A stretch of DNA of 64,000 bases, taken from NCBI GenBank assembly GCA_965237875.1, contig CBDEGP010000002.1, positions 1,302,001-1,366,000 of the forward strand, written 5' to 3'. The number at the start of each line of letters is the position of its first letter. The first letter of the stretch is position 1. Source of the stretch: DAOUJI01 sp965237875 (lineage in GTDB: Bacteria > Chloroflexota > Dehalococcoidia > Lucifugimonadales > JAGWBF01). The position numbers were made by a program, and so were the translations under genes. Under the pieces are notes generated by a model. That model was not told where the DNA came from. It did no database searches and was given only the letters and a program-made list of their open reading frames with translations. Below, one piece after another: positions 43,324-52,567 of this stretch.

Positions 43324-44442
43324 CTATGCCATGGCCTTAGCCTTTTTTGCCTTCTCTTGGAAGTGCGGTATGACATACTTCCCAAAGAGACGGATCGAGT
43401 TCATGCTATCTTGGTGGGTGGTGCCAAAGACAGCCTGAAAGTCGAGCATGAGTTCCTCTAGGCCCGCCGCCTCATATTGCTCCGCGAACTCGATACAGGC
43501 GTCGGGGTCACCGAAGCACCAACACGCGTCGTCTAGAAGACTTTCAAGATCATCGGGCGCCTGATAGGGTGGATCGTTCTCAGAGTGCTGCAACTGGTCC
43601 ACCGATTTCTCGGGCTCCGAGTCGTCACGTAAGCTTGACCAATGCAGCCGCCGGCGTAGCTGCCCCTTCGTGTTTTGGATGACCACCGACTCCGCGCCCC
43701 TCTGCCTGGCCCGTTGGTTGTTTTCCTCACATAAGGCTATAGTTTCGCCGATGGCATGGTTGTTGACAAAACTCCCAACCGGATTGGCATCCCTTATTGC
43801 CTCTTTGTAGGTTTTTACGAACCTTTGCACCCTCTCAAGGCCAAACCTGACGTGAAGCATGCATCCGAGGCCCAAATCCCCTGCCATACGGGCCGTATCC
43901 TCCTGGCCGGCTGCTGTCCACATGGGCGGGTGCGGCTTCTGCAAGGGCTTGGGGGCTACCTGACGGGGTGGTACGTTATAGTATTCACCTTCGAAGGAAA
44001 AGACATCCTCTGTCCACATGCGAGGGATCATAGACAGGGCCTCTCGCGTCATGCCAGCAGAGTCCTCGATGTTTACGCCGAAGGGGACGGTGAAGTAAGG
44101 GTTTGGCGGCCGGCCTATGCCGAGGTCCACACGGCCGTCGCTGAGCAGGTCGAGGGTGGATACCTTCACGGCAACGTGTAAAGGGTGGTGAATGGGAGAC
44201 AGCACCATCCCAAAACCCAGACGCATCTTTGAGGTTCGCTGGCTGATAGCGCTCAGCACCACATCGGGGGCGCTGGCAGTGGACCAATTGGGCGAAAAGG
44301 GGTGTTCCGTCATCCACACAGCGTGAAAGCCCATCTCTTCAGCGTAGATGATTTGCTCCATAGCTTCCTGCAGGCACTTGCGCTCTCCGTCGGCTGTCCA
44401 GGGTTCGGGGAAACGAAGCTGGAAAAATATGCTGAATCTCAT
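43324..44442 (-). CDS. LLM-class flavin-dependent monooxygenase A
   Basis: 372 residues of the bacterial luciferase-like TIM-barrel family. Typical blocks: EMGFHAVWMTEHPFSPNW, RLGFGMVLSPIHHPLHVAVKVSTLDLLSDGRVDLGIGR, MIPRMWTEDVFSFEGEYYNVPP and KPLQKPHPPMWTAAG. These enzymes use reduced FMN or F420 to oxygenate or reduce organic substrates. The insert around 225-290 is long and charged. It is last in a five-gene minus-strand run with the dehydrogenase, lactonase, second LLM enzyme and amidohydrolase. GGAG lies before the ATG. Confidence 0.88.
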   Translation of the reverse strand: MRFSIFFQLRFPEPWTADGERKCLQEAMEQIIYAEEMGFHAVWMTEHPFSPNWSTASAPDVVLSAISQRTSKMRLGFGMVLSPIHHPLHVAVKVSTLDLLSDGRVDLGIGRPPNPYFTVPFGVNIEDSAGMTREALSMIPRMWTEDVFSFEGEYYNVPPRQVAPKPLQKPHPPMWTAAGQEDTARMAGDLGLGCMLHVRFGLERVQRFVKTYKEAIRDANPVGSFVNNHAIGETIALCEENNQRARQRGAESVVIQNTKGQLRRRLHWSSLRDDSEPEKSVDQLQHSENDPPYQAPDDLESLLDDACWCFGDPDACIEFAEQYEAAGLEELMLDFQAVFGTTHQDSMNSIRLFGKYVIPHFQEKAKKAKAMA

Positions 44443-44542
44443 CAGTTGGCTCCTCCTGGCTTTTCGGGACCTCCGAAACCCGCTTAGAATTTCATTGAAG
44501 CCGAGGATGGCGGGCCTGGAGCAGCCTCGGCATAGCCGGGTC

Positions 44543-45535
44543 TTAACCTTCAGGCCCGACCACTGCTAGAGGAGGCTCCCCCAGCAGTACGCGCCCGATG
44601 TTGGCCCAACAGAATCGTACTCCTCGCACTGAGCTTTCCTGAGTGCCGCCCGCTCTATGGGGCGTGGCGACCACGTTGTCCAGATCGAACAGAGGGTTGT
44701 CAGGCGAAGGAGGCTCAGGGTCGAAAACGTCCAGGGCGGCGCCTGCGATGCTTTTGTTTTTCAGGACGCGATAGAGAGCCTCTTCGTCCACTATACCACC
44801 CCTACCGGTGTTGATAAGGTAGGCAGTTGGCTTCATTAGCCCCAGCTCGCGCTCCCCGATAATCTTCCGTGTCTTGGAATAATAGGGAAGATGGAGGGAC
44901 ACGATGTCCGAGTGGCGCATCACGTCCTCCAGAGACGCCGGTTCAGCCTGGAGATCTGTCCGTACGTCCAATGGGACCTCCACCATGTCGTAATAGATGG
45001 TCTCGGTGTCAAATCCCCTGAGCAATCTGGCTACGTTTTTCCCGATGGCTCCAAATCCTACGATGCCGACGGTCTTGCCGGTGATCTCTATTCCGGGTGG
45101 GCCTTCCAGCCCTTCTTTCCAGCGGCGTTCGTTCACCACGTTATGCCAGTGGCTCATCATCTTCCTAGAAGCGGCGATCATAAGGGCAAGGGCGTACTCA
45201 GCAACGGCGGTGGCGTTGGAGCCCCCATTAGAGGCCAGAGGGATGCCCAATTCAGCCAGGGACTTGAGGTCCAACAGGTCGTTCCCCGCGCTAATCGACT
45301 GGACCAGCTTCACGCTGGGGCAGCCACGAAGGAAAGTGAAGTCCAGGGGCTCGGAAATGACGACGATGGCCTCGACATCCTGGAGAAGGCGGACCTTCTC
45401 ATCATCGGGCAGGGTGGCATCCACTATAGTTGCCTCTACATCAGGCGGGGCCGCGGCTAGCACCCTGGACCCGGTGGGTCCCCCCAAAGATCGGGGCCCG
45501 GCCAGGAAAGCTACTCTTTTCCTAGTTGTGGTCAT
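44543..45535 (-). CDS. D-2-hydroxyacid dehydrogenase A
   Basis: 330 residues. NAD motif VGIVGFGAIGKNVARLL (near 163-180), catalytic Arg in NTGRGGIVDEEAL, Glu in DPEPPSPDNPLF and His in TPHRAGG. It reduces a 2-oxoacid to the D-hydroxyacid or the reverse. Only 37 bases separate it from the upstream lactonase gene, and the same order recurs at 62.9-64 kb and as relics at 39.1-39.6 kb. The 330-residue length is normal for the family. Confidence 0.9.
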   Translation of the reverse strand: MTTTRKRVAFLAGPRSLGGPTGSRVLAAAPPDVEATIVDATLPDDEKVRLLQDVEAIVVISEPLDFTFLRGCPSVKLVQSISAGNDLLDLKSLAELGIPLASNGGSNATAVAEYALALMIAASRKMMSHWHNVVNERRWKEGLEGPPGIEITGKTVGIVGFGAIGKNVARLLRGFDTETIYYDMVEVPLDVRTDLQAEPASLEDVMRHSDIVSLHLPYYSKTRKIIGERELGLMKPTAYLINTGRGGIVDEEALYRVLKNKSIAGAALDVFDPEPPSPDNPLFDLDNVVATPHRAGGTQESSVRGVRFCWANIGRVLLGEPPLAVVGPEG

Positions 45536-45572
45536 GGCGCCTCCTTTTCATCAGAGCCTAGCGACGAGGCCA

Positions 45573-46544
45573 CTAAGCCCGGACCCGCGGAATTCGTATG
45601 CCCGGTATCTTCAACTGAATACGGCCCATGGAGCAGATGCCACAATAGAACAGGGTCTTCCAGTCGCTGCCTCCCCAACCTATGTTGGCGATCTGCTCCT
45701 CCCAAGTCCGAATCGGTATAGACCAGGGCTCCTTGATCCAGATGATTCCCAGGTGCTTGCCTGTTGCGTCGTAAATCCAGACGCCACCTGGACCCGCACA
45801 ATAGATATTCCCCTCGCTGTCCACTTTCATGCCATCGAACACCCCCGGCCCTTCCGAGTCCTTCATCTGGCATATAACACGGCCAGAGGCCCGGTTAATG
45901 GACCCGTTGGGCGAAAGGTCATAGCCCCACACCTGGCGGGCGCGACTGTGGACCAGGTAAAGGATGCTTTCGTCGGGAGACAGGTCCAGGCCGTTGGGCG
46001 AGCCGAAATCCAATAAGTTGACTATGTCCCCAAGGTCAGGGGTGACCATGTAAAAGCTTGCATGGTCCAGGTCGAATCCCGGGGCCGGCGCCCCGGGGTC
46101 GGAGAAGTAGATACATCCGTCGGACCTGACTATGACGTCGTTGGGGCGGTTCAGCGGCGTGCCCCGATACTTGTTGGCGATTACCGTGACGGACCCGTCG
46201 TGCTCAATGCGGGTGACCCGCCGACGGCTCTGCTCGCAGGCCACCAGCCTGCCCTGGGGGTCTCTGGTGAGGCCGTTGGCGAAGTTGGTGGGCTCCTGAT
46301 ACACGGAGAGGCCTTCGCCGGGTGCCCATTTCATCCTGCGGTTATGGGTGATGTCGCTGAAGAGCAGGAATCCTCCCTCTTCCCACCATACCGGTCCTTC
46401 GGTACAGGGAGAGACTCCCCCCAGGCCTCGCGAGTCCTTTTCCGGTGACTCTTCGGGCCCAAACCCCTCGCCCAACATCTCGTGCTCCTCGTCCAGGGAC
46501 ACGATGCGTTCCAACTCCGGGGAGATTACCTCTATAGTCGTCAT
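45573..46544 (-). CDS. SMP-30/gluconolactonase family lactonase
   Basis: 323 residues forming a six-bladed propeller of the SGL family: EGPVWWEEGGFLLFSDI at the start (metal Glu), RPNDVIVRSDGCIYFSDP, SPNGLDLSPDESILYLVHS (metal Asn) and FDGMKVDSEGNIYCAGPGGVWIYD (metal Asp). These enzymes open lactones with one divalent metal. In context it could open a lactone formed by one of the monooxygenases. GGAGGG lies before the ATG. Co-directional with LLM enzyme B (36 bases) and the dehydrogenase. Confidence 0.88.
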   Translation of the reverse strand: MTTIEVISPELERIVSLDEEHEMLGEGFGPEESPEKDSRGLGGVSPCTEGPVWWEEGGFLLFSDITHNRRMKWAPGEGLSVYQEPTNFANGLTRDPQGRLVACEQSRRRVTRIEHDGSVTVIANKYRGTPLNRPNDVIVRSDGCIYFSDPGAPAPGFDLDHASFYMVTPDLGDIVNLLDFGSPNGLDLSPDESILYLVHSRARQVWGYDLSPNGSINRASGRVICQMKDSEGPGVFDGMKVDSEGNIYCAGPGGVWIYDATGKHLGIIWIKEPWSIPIRTWEEQIANIGWGGSDWKTLFYCGICSMGRIQLKIPGIRIPRVRA

Positions 46545-46580
46545 AGCGCCCTCCTTATTGCTTGCTCCATGCCTGTCCTC

Positions 46581-47525
46581 TCAGCCCGCCGGTTCCGGAG
46601 ACACCTTAGAATCTGGCGCTGGAGCCATGGACGTTCCAGAGGACGTCGGGTCTATCACCTCTTTCGCGGCCGCCTCAAGCTTGAATAGGGCGTCGTCGGT
46701 GGAGCGACTTCCTCTCAGGGTAATCTCTACCCGTGTTGCTCCCGCCTCTTCGAATCGTTCGATGAGTTTCCTGTCCACAGGACGGCTGGTCAAGGAGATC
46801 TCAATGGAGCGTGGGTCCCTGCCGGCCTTGGCCGCCAATTCGTCGAGCCGGTCCCTGCATTCCCTCACCCTTTCGGGACCTATCCAGTTGGGCATCCAAC
46901 CGTCGCCCCATCGAGCGACCCGGCGCAGAGTTTTTTCAGGGTCGGTGCCCAGGGGATCGGCCCCTCCCCCGTGGAAGATGGGAGGGTGTGGCTTTTGCAC
47001 TGGCTTGGGGAAGGAACGGACCGCCGGAAAGTCGTAGTATTTGCCGTGGTATTCGGCCTCGTCTTCGGCCCACAGCTCCTTCATGGCCTCTATCGCCTCA
47101 CGGGCCTGGCTCCAGCGGTGGGGGAAGTCACCGCCCATGATGGTCAGCTCTTCCTCGAAGATACCCGCCCCTATCCCCAATATGAATCGGCCGCCTGAGA
47201 GGAAGTCGAGGGTGGCCACCTCCTTGGCGGTGACGATGGGGTTTCGTACGGTTACAAGGCAGATGGCAGTCCCCACCTTCAACTTTGTGGTGGCCGCCGC
47301 TGCCATGGCCAGAGTCACAAAGGGGTCTGTCATGTGGGCCAGGGAGGGGTCATAGGTTCCGTCGGCTCGACCGGGGTGTGGGGTGGTTGTAACCACGGGG
47401 ATCATGGGATGCTCCGAAGCCCAAATGGACTCGAAGCCCAGATCTTCACCAAACTTGGCGAGGCGGGGAATATCTACCGGCGCTCCAACGACAATGGGTA
47501 TTCTGAAGCCGATCTTCATGCTCAC
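46581..47525 (-). CDS. LLM-class (F420-type) oxidoreductase B
   Basis: 314 residues: FGEDLGFESIWASEHPMIPV, LKVGTAICLVTVRNPIVTAKEVATLDFLSGGRFILGIGAG and RWSQAREAIEAMKELWAEDEAEYHGKYYDFP match the TIGR03619-type F420-dependent branch of the luciferase family. Distinct from enzyme A, which looks more like the FMN type. F420 use would fit Chloroflexota. It probably reduces or oxygenates a ring or ketone in the same pathway as its neighbours. Confidence 0.88.
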   Translation of the reverse strand: MSMKIGFRIPIVVGAPVDIPRLAKFGEDLGFESIWASEHPMIPVVTTTPHPGRADGTYDPSLAHMTDPFVTLAMAAAATTKLKVGTAICLVTVRNPIVTAKEVATLDFLSGGRFILGIGAGIFEEELTIMGGDFPHRWSQAREAIEAMKELWAEDEAEYHGKYYDFPAVRSFPKPVQKPHPPIFHGGGADPLGTDPEKTLRRVARWGDGWMPNWIGPERVRECRDRLDELAAKAGRDPRSIEISLTSRPVDRKLIERFEEAGATRVEITLRGSRSTDDALFKLEAAAKEVIDPTSSGTSMAPAPDSKVSPEPAG

Positions 47526-47589
47526 CTAATGTCGTTCCATCCCGTAATGCCCGCCCTGGGACAGTCCCATTCTGCCGATATGCGGCGGT

Positions 47590-48726
47590 CTACTCCAGAT
47601 GGTAGACCCTCGCCGCGTTGCCCCAGAGAATCTTGTGCTTCTCCTCGTCTGTGCACTCAGCCAGTAGCCTGTCCACAATCTCCTGGGACTTGGGGAAGGT
47701 GCCCTCATCGTGGGGGTAATCGGCGCCGAACTGGAGGTTGTCCACGCCTATCACGTCCCTATTTCGTATGGCCAGCGGGTCCTCCTGCCAGCCGATGAAG
47801 CAGTTATCGTACCAGAATTGGCTGGGGAGCGCGTCGTTCTTGAACTTGCGTCGGCCGCGCCGGGATGAGGCGGTGCGCTGGGTGTCCAAATAGTCCATAC
47901 GCTCCAGGAAGTGGGTCACCCAGGTGACCTCGTGCTCGATGACCCCGATCTGGAGCTTGGGGTGGCTCTCGAAGACGAAGCTGAAGATCATATCGGCTAG
48001 CGCCATCCGAGGGAAGTGGTCTATGTTGATCCGGAAGGCTATGGTACTGGTCGTAAGGTCCATGAACTCGTTCTCGGGGGATGGACGGATGGCTGCGACG
48101 TGCATCGCCAGGGGGATATCCAGGTCCTCGGCGGCTGCCCAGAAAGGCTCGTACATAGAGTCACTGTACCTCTTACCCGGGCTGGTGCCCTCGGGGATCA
48201 GAGCCCCCACCAGCCCCATGTTCTTGCAGCGTTGCAACTCTGACACCGCGGCCTCAGTGTCCTCGGGATTGAGAAGGGCCACGCCATGAAGCCGCGGGCT
48301 TGCACTGCAGTATTCGGCGATCCAGTCGTTGTAGGCCTTCTGGACCTCGGTCAGGAAATGGTCGTCTGCTATCTTGTAAAGATGGAGGCCGAGGGTAGAG
48401 TATATGATGGTCTGGTCAATGCCGTCGATGTCCATGTCCTTCAGGCGTTCCAGCGGGTCGTAGGCGCCTGGACGGAGGTGTTCCTCCCGTATCCGTGTCG
48501 CTCCTATTTCTTCCCGCACCAGAGGGTCGGGTTCGTACCTCCTTCCAGGATGAGTCCCCGGAGAGAGGCCCACCAGCCGTGTGTCCCCGTACCACCAGAA
48601 GTCCCCATCCTCTTGGGAGACCAAGTGGGGAATCTTGTCCCCATACTTGGGGTCCATCCGATCGACCCAGAGGTTCGACGGCTCGAAAGTGTGGTCATCG
48701 GCCGACAGTATCTTGTACTTTTTCAT
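47590..48726 (-). CDS. Amidohydrolase family protein B
   Basis: 378 residues, Amidohydro_2 type, close paralogue of protein A: YKILSADDHTFEPSNLWVDRMDPKYGDKIPHLV, LAMHVAAIRPS, GVIEHEVTWVTHFLERMDY and FGADYPHDEGTFPKSQEI. The central His in LAMH replaces VVFH of protein A, and the following CNRP motif is absent, so substrates may differ. First gene of the five-gene run. GGAGGCC precedes the ATG. Confidence 0.87.
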   Translation of the reverse strand: MKKYKILSADDHTFEPSNLWVDRMDPKYGDKIPHLVSQEDGDFWWYGDTRLVGLSPGTHPGRRYEPDPLVREEIGATRIREEHLRPGAYDPLERLKDMDIDGIDQTIIYSTLGLHLYKIADDHFLTEVQKAYNDWIAEYCSASPRLHGVALLNPEDTEAAVSELQRCKNMGLVGALIPEGTSPGKRYSDSMYEPFWAAAEDLDIPLAMHVAAIRPSPENEFMDLTTSTIAFRINIDHFPRMALADMIFSFVFESHPKLQIGVIEHEVTWVTHFLERMDYLDTQRTASSRRGRRKFKNDALPSQFWYDNCFIGWQEDPLAIRNRDVIGVDNLQFGADYPHDEGTFPKSQEIVDRLLAECTDEEKHKILWGNAARVYHLE

Positions 48727-48901
48727 CGACTGGCCTCCTCATTCCACTTCATTGACTGGCCTCGTCATTCGACCCGGGATCGCCTGCGCCCTGTTTTCCA
48801 GGCCCGTCCGGTGGGAAGCTCTGAGCAGGTTAGCGTGAAGCTCACCCCGGCTCCGCTTCCTGGGCGCCGGTCTCAACTGCCTGAAAGGGGCGCCGGGCCG
48901 G

Positions 48902-49933
48902 TTAGCTCACGCGGACGAATTTCTGGAAGGTGCGCTGCCCCCGGTCCACCTGCATCACCTGTTCGGATGCCTCAGCGACATATATGCTGCCCTGAGAGTC
49001 CACTGCTATACCGTGGGGGGCGCCGAAGCGGCCGGGGCCCGGATCTCCGCCGACGACCCCGCCGGACACGGGCCGGCCGTCGGATAGAAGGGTAGGGTCG
49101 CGGCTGGGAGAGTCGGGCAGCGCAAGCCCGCTCACACCATAGTCGTAGCCCGGCCGGTCGGCTATCGGCAAGTCCTCTTCATCACCCCAGCGGGCCAGCA
49201 CTTCACCTTCCGGACTCATAATGCTCATCCGGTGACGCAGCTCCGCCACGTAGAAGTTCCCGTCGGGCCCACGGCGCACGTGGTTGGGCATGTGCAGGCC
49301 TTGCCACCTGCCCAGGAACTCACCCTCCTTGGTAAAGAACTGCACGCAACAGTTGTAACGGTCTGCCACATAGATCTTGTCGTTATCGGTCCAGTCTATG
49401 AAGAGGCTATGGATGCAGTTGAACTGTCCTGGTCCGGTGCCGTGGCTGCCGAAGGAGTACTTCAGCTTGCCATAGGGATCGAAGCAGTGGACTCGGGAGT
49501 TCTGGTAGCCGTCTGAGCCGTAGAGGTCCCCGTTGGACGCAACCGACAGATGGGTGGGTTGGTTGAAGGGAATCCCGCTCTGCACCGGCGCGTTCTGGTT
49601 GGCGCGCCCGAGGGTAAGGAGGAGCTTCCCCTCCTTGGTCCAGACCTTCAGGGTGTGGTTCTGGTTGTCGGCGGTATATACGCTCCCGTCCGGGCCCACC
49701 GTAATCCCATGGGGCGCGCCGAAGTCGTCTCCCATGCGGCCCCAGGAGTCCAGGAAGTCCCCGTCCTTGTCGAAGACCATGACCGCCGCGTAGGCGCTGC
49801 GGGTGAAGAGGTAGACGTTGTCGTCCTTGTCCACGGCCACGTCGGCGCCGTCGATGAAGGCCGCTCTCCGGGGGCGTTTAAAAAAGGGCTCTACAACCTG
49901 GTATTGAAACTTCCCACTGCCGAAAGTCGTCAA
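48902..49933 (-). CDS. NHL-repeat beta-propeller protein A
   Basis: 343 residues of repeated NHL blades: DVAVDKDDNVYLFTRS, GAPHGITVGPDGSVYTADNQNHTLKVW, DKIYVADRYNCCVQFFTKEGEFLGRW and GAPHGIAVDSQGSIYVAEAS. The fold resembles peptidyl-alpha-hydroxyglycine lyase (PAL) and Vgb-like lyases. No signal peptide is visible. Function is uncertain: it may be a lyase/lactonase for the pathway or a binding protein. A related protein is at 59842-60825. Confidence 0.8.
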   Translation of the reverse strand: MTTFGSGKFQYQVVEPFFKRPRRAAFIDGADVAVDKDDNVYLFTRSAYAAVMVFDKDGDFLDSWGRMGDDFGAPHGITVGPDGSVYTADNQNHTLKVWTKEGKLLLTLGRANQNAPVQSGIPFNQPTHLSVASNGDLYGSDGYQNSRVHCFDPYGKLKYSFGSHGTGPGQFNCIHSLFIDWTDNDKIYVADRYNCCVQFFTKEGEFLGRWQGLHMPNHVRRGPDGNFYVAELRHRMSIMSPEGEVLARWGDEEDLPIADRPGYDYGVSGLALPDSPSRDPTLLSDGRPVSGGVVGGDPGPGRFGAPHGIAVDSQGSIYVAEASEQVMQVDRGQRTFQKFVRVS

Positions 49934-50031
49934 AATTAAGACCCCTTTTATCCCGGTTTTCTTAATATCTCCAAGTGGCCCACGGGCCGCAGCTACAGTG
50001 GCCCGTGCCTCAAGATTCTCGCAGACCCCTC

Positions 50032-52110
50032 CTATGGGTTCACCAGCCAGAGCTGTTCTGCTTTACACTCGAGATATCCACTTTGCGTCGGCATCTGTCC
50101 GGCCACTTTATCAGTGTTGAACACTCGTGAGAAGGTCCTCACGAAACCATTGATGAAATGGCTGTCCTTGGTCATGGTGATTATCTCTATCTCACGTACG
50201 ATTTGGCGCCTCTCGAAAAGGTCCAGAGCCTGGCTCTGCCTGGCGATCAAATCCAGGAGGTCTTCTGGACCCTCGTATCTCCAGCCATGAGGGTTGTCCG
50301 GGGCTTCGGGCAGGTACCAACGCTCGAGGTACTGGTTGGGGGTGACCACGCCGGCGCCGGCGCCCGCGGTTATTATGTCATACTTCCCGTTTGCGCCGAG
50401 CTCGCGCATGGCGGCGCCATCCAGAGGCAGTTGTTTTACCCGGATGTTTAGGAACTTCTTCATCTGTTGCTGGAATGTCGCAGCAAGAGCGGAGCTACGC
50501 GGAGTCGTGAATGCGAGCGTCGTGTCGAACCCATCGGGATAGCCTGCTTCTGCCAGCAGCCTCTGGGCCTCGGCCACATCCGCATCCTTGGGAGTCCGGT
50601 ACCCAGGAAGCGTTGTTATTTCATCAAGGGGCATGGTAAGTGGATGGCCGGGACCCCCTGCAGTCGTCCCAAGGATGCCCATCCCAGACCATGCTATCTC
50701 GTTGAGTTCGGGTCGGTCTAGGGCCAGCATTAGAGCTCTGCGGACCCGGGCGTCGTCGAAAGGAGGCTTCGAGGGATTCACGATGAAGCCCTGGGGGCAA
50801 CAGGGAACCGGATAGGCCACGAATTTCCCATTGCTCCTCTCTACCATTTCCCTAAGCTGGCCCGCAGGCAGTCTGGCGTTGTGTTGCCATTGTGTGTTCC
50901 ACACCTGCTCAGTTTCCCAAGCGGCCTGGGCAGCCGAGGGGTCCTGGATGTTATAGTAATTCATGCCATCCAGGTAGGGCAGCGAACGGCCGTCAGGGTC
51001 CTTCTTCCAGTAATCAGGGTTCCTTTCAAAGCTAATGGTGTCCTTGTCCTTCACCTGAGAGATCATAAAAGGCCCTGAGCCCAGGATATTCTCAACTCCT
51101 GTGTCCCACTCGAACTTCTTGTCGCCGGCAGCCGTGGCCTGGTCCAACGGGAGGTAATGGGATTTGGGCACGATCGTGAGCATGTCGTCGGCCATGTAGG
51201 AGATGAAGTCTGCCCATGGGTGCAGCAGGTATATCCTCACCGTAGTGGAATCCAGGGCCTCGCTCTTGTCGAAGTGGGGCTTCACGTACTGTCGGGCATC
51301 GTACTGAGAGTCCGTGTGCCCTTCGGTCCTGCCCAGCATGCGATCAAAGCTGTAGACCACATCCTCGGCGGTCACCTGGCTTCCGTCCCAAAACTTGGCG
51401 TGGGGCTTCAGCTTGAAGTCCCAGATTGTAGGATCGCCATTCACCATGGTCCAACTCTCCGCCAGGTCCGGATAGATGTCGAACCTGTCGAAGGTCCAGG
51501 CGTTCCACCCCAGAAGAGAGTTATACAAGGGGCTAAATTGTGGCGTCCTAACCGTGTTCGCGTGGGGGTTCCAGGTGGCGACGGGGTATTGGTGGTGAAC
51601 CTCCATGACGCCGCCGTACTTGGGCTCCCCGAAGTCCTCGATCTTCAAGCCTATCTGGCCGTACCCAATGGCCCCCTCAGAGATGGCACGAGCCGCCGGA
51701 ATTGCTTTGGCAACAGCCGCGTCTACGGCCTCCTGGACATCTGCCGGGCTTATGCCAGGCTGGGCCTTCAGCGCCTTCTCTATGGCCATTGCCACGTCTT
51801 CTTGGCTAACCCCGGGTTGCTGCGCCTCCAGCTCCGATTTTATGGCCGCAGCCACGTCCGCCGAAGTCACCCCAGGCTGCGCGGCCAAGGCTTTGGCGAT
51901 GGCCCCGGCCACTTCTTCAGTGGTAGCCCCGCCGGACTGCGCGGACATGGCCTGCTGCACTATACCCGCAACGTCGATTGGGGTTGGGGTCGGTTGCGGG
52001 GTCGGTTGCGGGGTCGGCTCGTCGGACCCACAGGCCACCGCAGTCAGCATCAACAACATAAGTGGTACGATTAATATGAATTGTGGTTTTAGTATCCAGT
52101 GGTACGCCAT
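50032..52110 (-). CDS. Family 5 (peptide/nickel-type) ABC substrate-binding lipoprotein
   Basis: About 692 residues. Lipoprotein signal MAYHWILKPQFILIVPLMLLMLTAVAC with lipobox TAVAC, then a PTPQPTPQPTPTP linker. Residues about 33-130 hold roughly four 25-27-residue helical repeats (EVAGAIAKALAAQPGVTSAD). The rest is the SBP_bac_5 domain (YSPLYNSLLGWNAWTFDRFDIYPDLAESW, TAEDVVYSFDRM, FERNPDYWKKD). It captures an oligopeptide or other organic ligand outside the cell for the permeases. ATG at 52110 follows GGGAGG. Divergent from the permease genes at 52568; no ATPase genes are present in the window. Confidence 0.9.
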   Translation of the reverse strand: MAYHWILKPQFILIVPLMLLMLTAVACGSDEPTPQPTPQPTPTPIDVAGIVQQAMSAQSGGATTEEVAGAIAKALAAQPGVTSADVAAAIKSELEAQQPGVSQEDVAMAIEKALKAQPGISPADVQEAVDAAVAKAIPAARAISEGAIGYGQIGLKIEDFGEPKYGGVMEVHHQYPVATWNPHANTVRTPQFSPLYNSLLGWNAWTFDRFDIYPDLAESWTMVNGDPTIWDFKLKPHAKFWDGSQVTAEDVVYSFDRMLGRTEGHTDSQYDARQYVKPHFDKSEALDSTTVRIYLLHPWADFISYMADDMLTIVPKSHYLPLDQATAAGDKKFEWDTGVENILGSGPFMISQVKDKDTISFERNPDYWKKDPDGRSLPYLDGMNYYNIQDPSAAQAAWETEQVWNTQWQHNARLPAGQLREMVERSNGKFVAYPVPCCPQGFIVNPSKPPFDDARVRRALMLALDRPELNEIAWSGMGILGTTAGGPGHPLTMPLDEITTLPGYRTPKDADVAEAQRLLAEAGYPDGFDTTLAFTTPRSSALAATFQQQMKKFLNIRVKQLPLDGAAMRELGANGKYDIITAGAGAGVVTPNQYLERWYLPEAPDNPHGWRYEGPEDLLDLIARQSQALDLFERRQIVREIEIITMTKDSHFINGFVRTFSRVFNTDKVAGQMPTQSGYLECKAEQLWLVNP

Positions 52111-52263
52111 GATTTGCCTCCCTTTTTCACGAACGAAAAAGAATCGACGGTACCGTATCATAGCGGTGATTGTAGTGTCAAACGAGATGTCCTCGGCGCA
52201 GATGTTTAGAGTGGGCTATATCTTGTCGGTATCGCCGGTCAAGATACAGGTGGCACAGATACA

Positions 52264-52321
52264 CCATAGACATGAATCTCCCTACACTCCGAACTTTAAC
52301 CGGCCTCCGTCTGAACAGTTA
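52264..52321 (+). repeat. 58-bp dispersed repeat, copy 2
   Basis: Matches 42171-42228 at 55 of 58 positions. It lies in the gap between the divergently transcribed binding-protein and permease genes (52162-52567). That gap otherwise has no supported gene and probably holds both promoters. Confidence 0.75.
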
Positions 52322-52567
52322 CGGCCTCACCAAGAGGCCGTATTGACAATCGCACTCCGTTCCTGCTACATAAGGGATTGACGCCCGTCCATCAGCCGCT
52401 CGCGCCAGTCCTATTGGGAGCAGCTGCCAAGGCAATGCCTGTTCTTCACCTACCAGCCGTAACGGTGGAGTAACCCACCAGCATCTAAAAGTTGCGGCTA
52501 ACCGCCGGGTTCCAGACCGAAGGAGCGGCGTACCCAAGGCGCCGTCGCGGGTCAAGAAAGAGATCCC

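Noticed and set aside
44997..46016. Plus-strand frame of 339 codons across the dehydrogenase and lactonase genes
   Set aside because: It spans two well-supported minus-strand genes and their gap, has no domain, and is S/T/P-rich shadow coding.
51157..52074. Plus-strand frame of 305 codons opposite the binding protein
   Set aside because: Antisense to a family 5 binding lipoprotein with clear signal and domain.
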